64,000 bases of DNA, from NCBI RefSeq assembly GCF_000482745.1, contig NZ_AXWQ01000005.1:124001-188000 (forward strand), in the 5' to 3' direction. The position numbers and the translations under genes are program-made. This document shows, piece by piece, positions 10,001 to 19,800 of the stretch (within the stretch, counting starts at the first letter, position 1; the number at the start of each line of letters is the position of its first letter). The DNA is from Oleidesulfovibrio alaskensis DSM 16109. Its GTDB lineage: Bacteria > Desulfobacterota > Desulfovibrionia > Desulfovibrionales > Desulfovibrionaceae. A model generated the notes under the pieces. That model had not been told where the DNA came from and searched no databases. It saw only the letters and a list, made by a program, of their open reading frames with translations.

Positions 10001-13000
10001 GAGAAATAGAACACTGCCTGTTGCGGCATCCCGCTGTCCATAAAGCTGCCGTAATCGCAGTGGGTGACGCAGGCAAACCACGATCGCTGGCAGCGTTTGT
10101 CGTGACAACGGCCCACGATGAGCTGCGTGCGTTTTTACGGAGCAACCTGCCGGAACATATGGTTCCTTCACAGATAATCGCCGTACCTGCTCTGCCGCTT
10201 ACAGAAAACGGCAAACTGGACCGCAAGGCTCTGCAACGGATGATTCCGGCCAGAGAAGACCGCAATGCGGCAACGGCAGGCCCTGAACAGCAGCTTCTCG
10301 GCAGCATATGGGCCGCTGTACTTGGGCAGCAGACGGATATGGACACAAGCTTTTTTGAAGCGGGCGGGGATTCTCTGCTCGCAACACGGGTCATGGCGGA
10401 TATACGCCGGCAAGCCGGCATAGAAATAAGCCTGAACACACTGTTCATGCACCCCACAATCAGAGAACTGGCCCATGTGATAGCTGAAAAGCGCGCTGAA
10501 AAAGAACAAGGCCCGGATGAGCAGCGGATGCTTACGGCAGACAGTGAAAACCGTTATGAGCCATTCCCCCTGACTGCGGTGCAGCATGCCTACTGGCTGG
10601 GCCGGAACGCTTCTTTTGAACTGGGCAACGTGGCAGCCCACTTCTATTACGAAATCGACGCCACCGGTCTGGATATCGCACGGCTGTCAGCCGCATGGAA
10701 CATGGTCATCAGCCGTCATGACATGCTGCGCACCATCATTCACGACAACGGTACACAGCAGGTACTGCAAACAACCGGTGTCTACAGCTTTCCTGCAACT
10801 GATTTAAGAAAGAGCGACAGCCAGACCATAGACCGGCACCTTGAAAAAGTCCGGCAGGAAATGTCCTGCCAGATGCTGGATACCAGCCGCTGGCCGCTTT
10901 TTGACATCCGCATCACCATGATGCCCGAAGACCGGTTCCGGTTGCACATTGACATTGACAACACCATCGCTGATGCGTGGAGCCTTTTCACCGTACTGAG
11001 AGAATGGGCAGACCTGTACGCCGATCCGGAAAAAAACCTGCCTCTGGCTGCAATAGGCTTCAGAGACATAGTGCTGGCTTCGCAGGCGATTACTGACACC
11101 CAGGCCCGCAACGCAGATAAACAGTACTGGCTGGAAAGACTGAAAACTCTTCCTCTGGCGCCCGAACTGCCACTTGCCGCTGATCCTTCTTCAATAGAAA
11201 AGCCCGTTTTTTCGCGCCTTAGCGACCGCCTTGCCCCGGCAAGATGGAAAAAACTGCAACAGCAGGCACAGAAGCACAATGTAACCCCCTCTGCCCTGCT
11301 CATGTGCGCATTCGGCACAGTGCTGCGCCGCTGGAGCAAGGAAGACGCATTTTCCATCAATGTGACGTTGTTCAACAGACCGTCAGTACATCCTGACATC
11401 GAAAAAGTTGTCGGGGACTTCACCTCGCTGACACTACTGGAAATGCCCGATACACGGGAAAACTTTGCCCGCACGGCACAGGCGCTGCAGCAGCAGCTGT
11501 GGACAGACATGGACCACAGCCGGTTCGACGGTGTGGAGGTAATGCGCCATCTTGCCCAGCAGCATAATCTGGGCGGCAAAGCAGTCATGCCGGTAGTGTT
11601 CACCAGCGCTCTTATGGGGTCTGCAGGGCAGGATGCCTCTGTGCTGACCAGTCTGGGAGACATGGTTTACAGCATTTTCCAGACACCGCAGGTGTGGCTT
11701 GACCATCAGGTGTATGAACACCACGGAGAACTGGTACTCAACTGGGATTCCATTGACGGACTTTTTCCGGCCGGGGTCATGCAGGACATGTTTACAAGCT
11801 ACATCGGCCTGCTGAACAGCCTTGCCGACCGACAGGAGAATTGGGGTTCTGCGGAACTTGCGTTGCCGCCGGAACAGGTCAGGCGCAGAAAGCACATGAA
11901 CGATACCACGGAAAAGGTTTTGCCGGTCACGCTGCATGCCCTGTTTGAAAAAAGCGCACAGAAACACGGACAGCGCCCTGCCATCAAGGCGCATGACCGC
12001 ACCCTGACATATGCCGAGCTTGACCGCGAATCGGCAGCCGTTGCGGCGCTGCTGAAAGCCAGAGGAACCGGCCCGGGGGATATTATCGCTGTCTGCATGG
12101 AAAAAGGATGGCGGCAAAGTGTCGCAATACTGGGCACAATCCGTGCAGGAGCTGCGTATCTGCCCATAGCCATGCCGCATCCGGCAAAACGCCTTGAGGC
12201 CATTCTCTGCGATGCGGGCGTAAAAGCAGTGCTTACCCGGCAGGAGCTGCAGGCAACGGCTGGCTTTGAAGCTGCTCCGGTACTGTGCCTGGAAGAGGCT
12301 GATATTTTTTCCGGAGAAAATGCCCCGCCGGCTGCGGAGTTATCTGCTGCGGCAACCGCCTACGTCATTTACACCTCAGGCTCCACAGGCCTTCCCAAAG
12401 GTGTGGTGTGCAGCCATCAGGCTGCCGCCAATACCATTCTGGACATCAATGCCCGTTTCGGCGTGTCAGAAACCGATACCGTTCTGGGTATTTCGGGTGC
12501 CGGGTTCGACCTGTCAGTTTACGACATGTTCGGCGCGTGGGCAGCGGGCGCTGCCGTGGCACTGCCCGATCAGGCCTGCGGCAACGACCCGGCAGCATGG
12601 TATGAATGCATCATCCGGACAACGGCCACCATCTGGAATTCCGCCCCTGCCCTGATGCAGATGCTGCTGTCGCATGTGACAGGCACAGCAAAAGCATTTC
12701 CTGCAAGCGTCCGCCTGACGCTGTTAAGCGGCGACTGGATATCACGCCGTATGGCGGCAGACCTGCGCAGTACGGCTCCGGACATGACTCTTGCCAGTCT
12801 GGGCGGCGCGACGGAAGCCGCCATCTGGTCGGTGCTGCACGTCATAAAAGATGTCGATTTCAGCCTCCATGCCATCCCGTACGGTACCCCCATGACCAAC
12901 CAGCAGATGCACGTGCTGAATGCCGCACTGGAACCTTGCCCCGAGTGGGTGCCGGGACAACTGTACATCGGCGGCAGGGGACTGGCGGAAGGTTATCTTA

Positions 13001-13767
13001 ACGACCGGCATAAAACGCAGGCGGCATTCATCACCCATCCTGCAACGGGAGAACGTCTGTATAAAACCGGAGACCTTGCCCGTGTAAGACCTGAAGGATT
13101 CATAGAATTTCTCGGAAGAGAAGACCAGCAGGTCAAAATAAGGGGGCACAGGGTTGAACTGGGTGAAATTGAAAACGCGCTCACACTCCATCCGCAAATT
13201 AAAGAGGCGCTGATCACGCTGCACGGCGAATCCATATCCGGCAAGCGCCTGCTTGCCTACCTGACAGTACAGCAGCAGCCACCTGCAGCAGAAGAACTGC
13301 GGGACCATCTGGCTCAGGTTCTGCCTCGTTTCATGATTCCGGACCATTTCTTTTTTCTTACGGAATTCCCTGTGACCGCCAACGGCAAGATTGACCACAA
13401 GGCTCTTCCGCTTCCTTCCGAAGAGCAGGCTACGCATGCCGTACAGACCGGCGGCAGCGATCTGGTGCAGGCGCTGCAGGGCTATCTGGCTGCGGCTCTG
13501 GAATCACAGGCGGTGCTCCCTGATGCGAACTTCTTTGATATGGGCGTCAGTTCCTTTCATCTGGTGCAGGTACAAAACGACATCCGGAACCATCTGGGCA
13601 AAGAAGTCCAGATCATGGATTTCTTTATGTACCCGACAATTACGGAATTTGCCGCCTTTCTGGAGCAGGACATCTCCGCAGTACATACGGAGCAGTCCGC
13701 ATCCGCTGCCGCCGCCTCAGAAAAATCGCCGCGAAGACGTCAGGGGAAACGCCGGAACACAAGGTAG
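4009..13767 (+). CDS. PKS/NRPS hybrid megasynthase 1: ACP-KS-AT-ACP-Cy-A(Cys)-PCP-Cy-A(Cys)-PCP
   Basis: A 3252-residue assembly-line protein, comparable to HMWP2/Irp2 of yersiniabactin but with a PKS module in front. In order: an N-terminal carrier domain with atypical site GLASADL (Ser53); a KS from about 124 with DTACSSS (Cys294), HGTGT and NIGHLEQAAG; an AT with GHSIGE (Ser747) and HAFHS at 846-850, a malonyl-CoA signature; an ACP (Ser1066) with no KR, DH or ER, so the beta-keto group should stay; Cy1 with the DxxxxDxxS motif at D1258/D1263/S1266; A1 (core TSGSTG at 1736); PCP1 (Ser2122); Cy2 (D2317/D2322/S2325); A2 (core at 2789); PCP2 with GVSS (Ser3182). By eye the A-domain pockets read as D-L-Y-N-M-S-M-I-W and D-L-Y-N-L-S-L-I-W, matching cysteine codes. 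The ATG at 4009 follows GAGGAC. It is the first gene of the operon. No starter-loading ligase is encoded nearby. Confidence 0.95.
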   Translation: MNFDPESTTGSAPAVSLSENALKKLLSLYINSIFPHKEPIEESMAFARYGLASADLLNMTAAISKQTGMRLPSTLAFDYPNIQLMARALYRRQQPQERTTEPVAATLREIQQSPGLPRNIADTDIAVIGIGCRFPGGADSPEKYWELLSNRADAISEIPAERWDIEQFYDPRQGVSGKMNTRFGGFIDDIYGFDADFFGISPREAKAMDPQQRLVMEVAVQALGSAGLNWQKLAGTATGVFVGVSGSDYGRQALVSADSISLYSGTGSASSIVANRLSYFMGLRGPSMAVDTACSSSLVAVHLACRSIINNECEIAIAGGVNAILTPEMHIMFSQAGLMAPDGRCKTFDASADGYVRSEGCGIVILKSFTKAFEDGDHIWGIIKGSAVNQDGFSSGLTVPNGSSQEELLRQALKNARCLPDAIDYIELHGTGTAVGDPIEFSALLSVFGNDSARRTPLALGSVKSNIGHLEQAAGIAGFIKVLLCMKHGILAPNLHFTRPNPHIPLADMPAAVVTESTSLDTFQQPFTAGISGFSFGGTNAHIIVESYLFDDNENQTHTKHDPNAPHIVFFSGSSHNTLMQHAEAMAAYIRTADHATLGSISYTSAAGRNHLSHRAAIISTDKQGLTNSLASLLRNEPDNMTFTGVRTAGHLPAGMAFTGQGAQYFGMGRSLYATEPVFRNSLRRCAEALAPHMPAPLIPLMLEDAFSAERINETIFAQPALFALEYALGELWRHWGFSPTLVLGHSIGEFAAAYFAGVFSLDDAAMLVATRGRLMQALPSSGGMLVVFAAAEALKEILQQYTTLTIAAENTPSNTVVSGSREELSRLEDHLTDSAIPFTPLAVSHAFHSPLMQPMLDDFMKAADKVSFSQPEIPFLSTVTGTLLTHEIACPEYWARHITSPVMFRTAMRKLRHSGTEAIIEAGPGAVLCGMSAESGLLWAPTLQRGINDRECISETLAAMFAAGIALDWERVFGTAKQRKIHLPSYFFDHTYYRHDVPSSAACSLPADRRIQQHIAGRKKEAQAERNEKQQTHNALSDVVRAVLQWPQDKPLPENRSFLRLGIDSLMAMQLRSHLLKEYAAEMTLSEILAAPSLEWLRSQIGSGGQSTSGAGTTAALRHDPANRFAEFPLTEVQKAYWMGQNPDMPLGGTSCHVYAEVDVNNLDIARFESAIRLLIKRHDMLRARIQKDGTQRVLPEVPPFTLRIDSPSSEQELDDLLRHKRHKLSQGLPQEADGALFFLSATKKDTDGLRIHVVFDMLAGDGHSFMILLDELEQLYAGNTPPAPMPEITFRDYVAYSRSSAETKNIAAAQEYWNRRLPELPAGPELPLVTDPAAISYPRFVRHKGKLSAGAWQTLCDKASSYGLTPSATLLAAFSRVLGVWSSTKHFCLNLTLFNRPEEMPDLRNVVGDFTTLLLLETHNAQALPFIRHADAVQRRLMTDLEHREVSTLNLIHELRKQHDGKALLTPVVFTSLLPLTRSGGRRGFSPRGADARVEFCISQTPQVYLDHQVYEEKGELRFNWDIVDGIFPQGMIESMLQAYINLLETLAATTQAWEQDFSAEALLPPLFMQRIRELNTPQDGHSDDTLLSLFEKTVAGTPDAVAVQTTQLTLTYAQLSGYADAIASILHRNGVAAGAPVAVIMKKGWEQIAAVLGIVRAGAAFLPVNTSQPSSRLAAILQQAQAQMALVQKDYNAPADWPQHIDRIEVSAGLCKAGGSGPFVPPAPSDLAYVIFTSGSTGTPKGVMQDHASVVNTITAVNSGYGITSEDVVFGVSNLDFDLAVYDIFGTFAAGGTLVLPDAEQRKEPAHWLELIERFGISVWNSTPPLMQMLTTYAEAAPRSLPQINTVMLSGDWIPVPLPAAIHALFPLARIFSMGGATEAAIWSVKYDTAQLPQGSRTVPYGTPLPNQKLMVLDEQLEIAPAWVTGELHIGGKGLALGYLNDPEKTAAQFIRHPRTGERLYKTGDLGRYLPDGTIEFIGRKDAQVKIRGHRVEPGEIEHCLLRHPAVHKAAVIAVGDAGKPRSLAAFVVTTAHDELRAFLRSNLPEHMVPSQIIAVPALPLTENGKLDRKALQRMIPAREDRNAATAGPEQQLLGSIWAAVLGQQTDMDTSFFEAGGDSLLATRVMADIRRQAGIEISLNTLFMHPTIRELAHVIAEKRAEKEQGPDEQRMLTADSENRYEPFPLTAVQHAYWLGRNASFELGNVAAHFYYEIDATGLDIARLSAAWNMVISRHDMLRTIIHDNGTQQVLQTTGVYSFPATDLRKSDSQTIDRHLEKVRQEMSCQMLDTSRWPLFDIRITMMPEDRFRLHIDIDNTIADAWSLFTVLREWADLYADPEKNLPLAAIGFRDIVLASQAITDTQARNADKQYWLERLKTLPLAPELPLAADPSSIEKPVFSRLSDRLAPARWKKLQQQAQKHNVTPSALLMCAFGTVLRRWSKEDAFSINVTLFNRPSVHPDIEKVVGDFTSLTLLEMPDTRENFARTAQALQQQLWTDMDHSRFDGVEVMRHLAQQHNLGGKAVMPVVFTSALMGSAGQDASVLTSLGDMVYSIFQTPQVWLDHQVYEHHGELVLNWDSIDGLFPAGVMQDMFTSYIGLLNSLADRQENWGSAELALPPEQVRRRKHMNDTTEKVLPVTLHALFEKSAQKHGQRPAIKAHDRTLTYAELDRESAAVAALLKARGTGPGDIIAVCMEKGWRQSVAILGTIRAGAAYLPIAMPHPAKRLEAILCDAGVKAVLTRQELQATAGFEAAPVLCLEEADIFSGENAPPAAELSAAATAYVIYTSGSTGLPKGVVCSHQAAANTILDINARFGVSETDTVLGISGAGFDLSVYDMFGAWAAGAAVALPDQACGNDPAAWYECIIRTTATIWNSAPALMQMLLSHVTGTAKAFPASVRLTLLSGDWISRRMAADLRSTAPDMTLASLGGATEAAIWSVLHVIKDVDFSLHAIPYGTPMTNQQMHVLNAALEPCPEWVPGQLYIGGRGLAEGYLNDRHKTQAAFITHPATGERLYKTGDLARVRPEGFIEFLGREDQQVKIRGHRVELGEIENALTLHPQIKEALITLHGESISGKRLLAYLTVQQQPPAAEELRDHLAQVLPRFMIPDHFFFLTEFPVTANGKIDHKALPLPSEEQATHAVQTGGSDLVQALQGYLAAALESQAVLPDANFFDMGVSSFHLVQVQNDIRNHLGKEVQIMDFFMYPTITEFAAFLEQDISAVHTEQSASAAAASEKSPRRRQGKRRNTR

Positions 13768-13783
13768 CCAGTTCCCTGCCGGA

Positions 13784-13817
13784 CGGGAAGGAAAGCCCCC
13801 CGCCGCTTTCCTTCCCG
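13784..13817 (+). other. Intercistronic 12-bp perfect RNA hairpin
   Basis: CGGGAAGGAAAG and CTTTCCTTCCCG form a perfect 12-bp stem around a 10-nt C-rich loop, between the two megasynthase genes. No T-run follows, so it is not a classical terminator. It could protect mRNA ends, mark a processing site or tune expression of the second synthetase. Confidence 0.75.
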
Positions 13818-13862
13818 GATTCAGGCTCTGCACACATTTTCCCAAGAACAGAAAGGAATATT

Positions 13863-16800
13863 ATGTCTTCTGAATACATTGCAGAAAGAATTGCCGTAAT
13901 CGGAATGTCCTGCCGCTTTCCCGGAGCATCTTCTCCCGACGCCTTCTGGCACAACATCCTGCTCGGCACCGAGTCACGTTCCGAGTTTACCGGAAGTGAC
14001 CTTCTTGATGCCGGAATTACCGAAAAGTCCCTGAAAGACAAAAACTATATTTCTTCAGGCTGCATAATCGACGACAGCGATGTGGAAACATTTGATCCCG
14101 CTTACTTTGCCATATCCCATACCGAAGCAGAGGTAATGGATCCTCAGCAGCGGCTTTTTTTGAAATGCGCAGTGGAAGCGATGGAAAATGCCGGCTACCA
14201 CGGCCGGGATGGCTTGCGCACAGGTGTTTATGCCGGATCACGCACCAGCACCTATATTCACGGTTTTTGCGGCAACCCCTATCTGCAGTCCGGCACGGGT
14301 GAGGGGTTTCAGATTCTCGTGGGCAATGACAAAGACTACCTTGCCAACCGGGTGGCATATAAGCTCAATCTCAAAGGGCCTGCCGTAGTTGTCCAGTCTG
14401 CCTGCTCCACATCACTGCTGGCAATTCATCTTGCCTGCGAAGCTCTGCGCAGCGGCGAGTGCGACATGGCCCTTGCGGGCGGCGTTGCGCTGATGATTCC
14501 GCAGCGCATGGGCTTTGAACATCAGGAAGGAATGATCCTGTCACCGCAAGGGCATTGCAGACCCTTCTGCGCAGATGCGGACGGCACTGTTTTCGGCAAC
14601 GGTGCCGGTATTGTCGTCCTGAAACGTCTGGAAGACGCTCTGCGTGACAGCGACCACATAGAGGCAGTCATTGCAGGCTCAGCAGCCAACAATGACGGTG
14701 CAGCCAAGGCAGGCTATACAGTACCCAGCCACGAAGGACAAACAAGAGTCATAGAAGACGCACTGGCATACTCCGGCGTGGAAGCTGCAAGCATAGGGCT
14801 TATCGAGGCCCACGGCACCGGCACCCCGCTTGGCGACCCCATTGAAATAGCCGCGCTCTCCTCTGTCTATGCAGACAGAACAACCCGTAAGGAATTTTGC
14901 GCCGTAAGCTCCATCAAGGCGAACATAGGACATCTGGACGCGGCAGCTGGCGTTGCAAGCTTCATTAAAGCCGTCCTGTGCGTCAAACATGCCCGGATTC
15001 CTCCCGCTGCAAACTTCACCACCCTCAATCCGCGGATAAAACTGGACGGATCACCTTTTTACATCCCTCGCCGGGCGGCGCAGTGGAATCGCACGGCAAC
15101 ACCGCGGCGGGCAGGAATAAGCTCGTTCGGCATAGGTGGAACCAATGTGCACATGTACATTGAAGAGCCGCCCTTACAGCCGGCAATGCCGGATACAGGC
15201 AGCAATCCTGTTCTGCTGACAGTATCCGGCAATGATGCCGCTGCGTTGCAACGCAATCTCATACGTTGGGCAGACTATGTTGTTCAGGAACATACAACAC
15301 AGGACTGGCGGCTGGCAGATGCATGCTATACCGCGGCCACGGGAAGAAAACACTGCCGGTACCGTTATGCTGTAACAGCCTGCACTGCGCAGGAAATGCA
15401 TACGCACCTGCGTAATGCAGCGCAAAGCAGCATGTTCCGGCAGACCGGCGGAGGGCTGAAAACAGCGTTTGCCTTTACCGGACAGGGCACCCAGTACACA
15501 GGTATGGGGCAAAAAGCATACAGCACATACCCCGTGTTCAAAGAGGCTTTGGATACATGCGCTGATATTCTGGCCGATACCCTCGACTATCCCCTGCCTG
15601 AAATTCTCTTCAACCCTGCCTGCAAGGACCTCCTCTGCCAGACGCGCTACGCGCAGCCCGCACTTTTTGCTCTGGAATACGCGCTGGCTACTCTGCTCCG
15701 GTCGTGGGGAATAACTCCTGCCGCAGTGATAGGCCACAGTGTCGGAGAATATGTGGCCGCAGTCGTAGGCGGTATTTTTTCTCTTCAGGACGGTCTGGCG
15801 ATAATAGCCAAACGCGGCGAACTGCTGCAAAACCTTGCTGGCGGAACCGGCATGACCGCAGTCCGGCTGCAAGAGGATCAGCTTGAAAAACTTATAAAAA
15901 AAATGGGCCTGCCTCTGGATATCGCAGCTGTGAATGCCGATTCCGGCACCGTGGTTGCCGGCACGTCAGAAGCCCTTGCACTGCTGCACGCCGAACTTGG
16001 CAGACAGAATACAGCCCACACGCCTTTGAAAGTTTCCCACGCGTTTCACTCACGCCATACCGAACCGGCAATGGACCCGTTCGCAACGTTCCTGCAGGGC
16101 TTTTCCATCAGCCCCCCTGCAATGGATTTCATATCCAACCTGACGGGAAAAAAAGAGAATTCCGCAGTGCAGTCCCCGGAATACTGGGCTTCCCACATCC
16201 GGAATACTGTCAGGTTCAAAGACGGGGTCCGCTGCCTGCAGGAGTGCGGCATCACAACCGTTATAGAAATCGGCCCCGCAGAAGTGCTCTCAACACTGGC
16301 GCAGTTCAACGCAGACGCAACGGAAGAAACCCCGCGCAACCGGCAGATGCCGCTATGGATTCCTTCTTTGCGCAGGGGAATTGATGATGAGCAGAGCCTG
16401 CTTGACATGCTTGGCCGCATATACCAGCAGGGCCACAATCCGGACTGGCACGCTGTATTTGCACACCGTCCGCACCGGCGTATTCCCGCACCGGTGTATT
16501 CATTCAGCACCGAACGGTTCTGGCGCGGCAAAACACACGCCCGCATCAGGCACACGCTCCTGCGCGGACTGAGCTCGTCGCAAAAGCCGGACAGCTCTAT
16601 CCGGGATATCGATATCAGGCGCTGGTCCGCCGCCTCTGAAGAGCTGGCAGCACTGTACTGCCGGAAAGCACTCCATGAACTGGACCAGCAAGCTCATCCC
16701 CCTGCTTCCGGATATTCTGAGCTTATAACCTCACTCCGTAAGCATCTGTCAGAAAAACATGCAGACATGCTCCCTGCAGGCGATATCACCATCGGACATC

Positions 16801-19800
16801 TGGAACAGAAAGAAAGGCAACTTGCAGAAGAATTCCCTCAGGCGCACGTCCTTCTTGCTTTTTTAAAACAGCGGGGAAGAACATTAAAGGACGTGCTCAG
16901 CGGACGCTGCAGGCCGGAACAGGCTGTTCTGGAAATGGGAGACACCGCGGAGTTCATGCAGCAGCTGCACGCCACACCTTTTTTCCGCTTTTACAATGAA
17001 CAGTTGCAGAATGCCGTCAGCACCATCATTGCCGACACCTCTCACGGCAGCAAAGCGATCAGAATTCTGGAAGCAGGCGCTCTGACAGGTGGAGCATCGG
17101 CGTATCTTGCCCGTACCCTGAAAGAAAACATTGCATTTTCCATAGCGGAAGCTTCCGCGCACGCCGGAGCACTGGCCAAACGCAACATGCCTCAGCAGAC
17201 CCGGGTGCTTGTTGCAGACATCTTTTCATCCCCTTGTCCGCAACAACACGGCCTATATGACATTATTATCGCCGCAAACCAGCTGCACGGTACTCCGGAT
17301 GCAGAACTGGCCCTGCGCAATGCTGCTTCTTATCTGCTTCAGGGCGGGATACTGCTCTTCAGAGAGACATACAGACCGACACTGGTCACGCTTATGGCTT
17401 TCGGTCCGCTTTTGCCTGTACGGAAAGATACGGTCCTGCGCCCCCGCTCCGCGTATTTGTCTGACGGACAGTGGATTGAGCTGTGCACACGGTGCGGCTT
17501 CAGCCACGCAGTCAAACTGTTTGCCGGACATGAAGAAAACAGCATTTTGGGAGAAATAACGCTGGCGGCACAACGCGCAGAGAACAATCCCGGCGGCACA
17601 TGGGCATTTGAAAACGACCTCTCCGGTTCTGCCGCACGCACTGACAGCATAACAGAAAAAAACAGCGGGCAGCCTTACGGCGTCTATACCGCCGAATGGA
17701 TTCATGCGGGAAAGACAGATTCCGCCGGCAGCACTGCGGGCGTAACGTGGAGCGTCTACCCGCACCCGTCCGCATCACCTTTTGCTGAAAGCATCATTGC
17801 TCAGCTGCGCGCAGCCGGAGCGCCGTTCAGCATCCGCTTTGATGAGGCTGACACCCCCCTGCCGCCGGATAACATACTTTTTATTCCCGCAGAGCGGACA
17901 AGCGCGGACAGCAGCGAAGCCGATACAGCGGGACATGAAACCGGACGCTTTATTGCGCTGCTGCAACGCCACAGCAAAACCGCACGCCGGATACTGCTTT
18001 TGTGCCCGGCAGGCACCGATGCCATGCCGACTCCCACAGGTGCCGCACTGCAGGCTCTTGCAGAAACAGCGGCAGCAGAACACCCCGGAATAGAAATATC
18101 TGTACGCCATTGTAGCGCGGCAACATGCGCACGCCAGCTGCAGGCCGTGCTGACAGAAAACATGCGCGAGCCTGTCGTCATCACGGAAACAGGGGAGCTG
18201 CGCGTACGCCGGATACGGCGCACACAGCTTCCCCACGGACAACCCGGCATACAGATTGGCACCGCAGCAACATGCCTTATCACAGGAGGTCTGGGCGGGC
18301 TGGGGTTGCAGCTTGCCGGCTGGCTGATACAGCGCGGAGCACGCTCTGTTGTTCTGACGGGCAGAAACGCCCCTTCGCCGGAAGCAGATGAAAAAATCCG
18401 TGCATGGGTCAGGCAGGGAGTCCACATATCCACGGCAGCGGCGGATATTACCACTGAAGCAGGCTGGAGCCGCATTGAAACCGTACTGCGGGAACACCCC
18501 GAGGTAACGTATGTATTTCATGCAGCGGGAATTGCCAGCCAGAAGCCCGTCAACACACTGGAACAGCATGAACTGCAGGCAACGCTGGCAGCCAAGACAT
18601 CAGGGACAGAACGTGTTCTTGCCTTCTGCAGCAGACACAATGCACATGCTGTTCTGTTCTCATCTATAGCCACCATGTGGACTACTTCCGGATTCGGTGC
18701 CTATGCGGCAGCCAACGCGTTTATGGACGCTCTGGCAATGCGGCAAAAAGTAACCGTGCTCAACTGGGGCGGCTTTTCCGATGCCGGTATGATAGCCGGC
18801 AGCAAAACGCTGCTGGACGGGCAACGCTCCATGGGGCTCTTTCCGCTTGTATGCGCAAGGGCTTTCGATACTCTTGATCTTGTACTGGCAAATGACATTC
18901 ACCATGCCGCAGTCATTGATGCAGACTGGAAAAAATTCTTTGCCTCCCTGCAAACCGTACCTGCAGTTTTCACAGAACTGCACCCCTGCGGTGCCGAAAG
19001 CAGCCCCGCGGAAAAAACGCAACACAACTCCGGCATACAGGAGCGGGGCTACGACATCACAACAATGTCTCATGCTCAGCGGATAACAGCAATTTCCGGC
19101 TGGCTGCACAACAACATTTCGGCGACACTGCGCATTGCTCCGGAAAAACTGACAAGTGACACTGATCTTCTCACTGTGGGGCTTGATTCTCTGCTGTTCC
19201 TCAGCCTTTCGCAGCAGCTCGAAAAGGAACTGGGGCTCAAGCTTTCTCCCGGTCGTATATTTGAAATGCCGACCATAGCAGAGCTTGCCGAATTTCTAGC
19301 CGGTGTGGAAGACAATGCAGAAGGACAAAAAAATACCAGAGCAGAAACACAGACCACCGGCAGCACCTGCGCCATCACACCGCAACCGCACCTGCGGCAT
19401 GAACCGTTTCCCCTTACAGACATTCAGCATGCCTACTGGATAGGCAGGACCGGCGCTTTTGAACTGGGTGGTATTGCCTGCCAGAGTTATGCCGAATTTA
19501 ACGCCGCGGATCTTGACCCTGTGCGTTATGAAGAAGCCTGGAACAGGCTGATTGCAAGGCACGACATGCTGCGCGCGGTATTCATGCCGGACGGGACCCA
19601 GAAAATACTGGCGGAAGTTCCCCGCCTGACCATCCCTGTAAAAGAGCTGGCAGACCTGCCGGCTGCCGAACAGCAGAAACAGCTGCTTGCAATGCGTGAG
19701 TCTCTCTCGTCCATAACGCTTGATCCGGAGTCATGGCCGCTCTTTCATGTTGAAATTTCCCATACAGGGCAGGGCCGTTACCGCATACATATGATCCTCG

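Noticed and set aside
9025..10116. 363-residue minus-strand frame inside megasynthase 1
   Set aside because: It lies wholly opposite the conserved A domain and mirrors its codon bias. No protein family is recognisable.
10782..11663. 293-residue minus-strand frame inside megasynthase 1
   Set aside because: Ser/Arg/Cys-rich shadow of the second Cy domain.
17775..18569. 264-residue minus-strand frame inside megasynthase 2
   Set aside because: Cys/Arg-rich antisense shadow of the MT-KR region.
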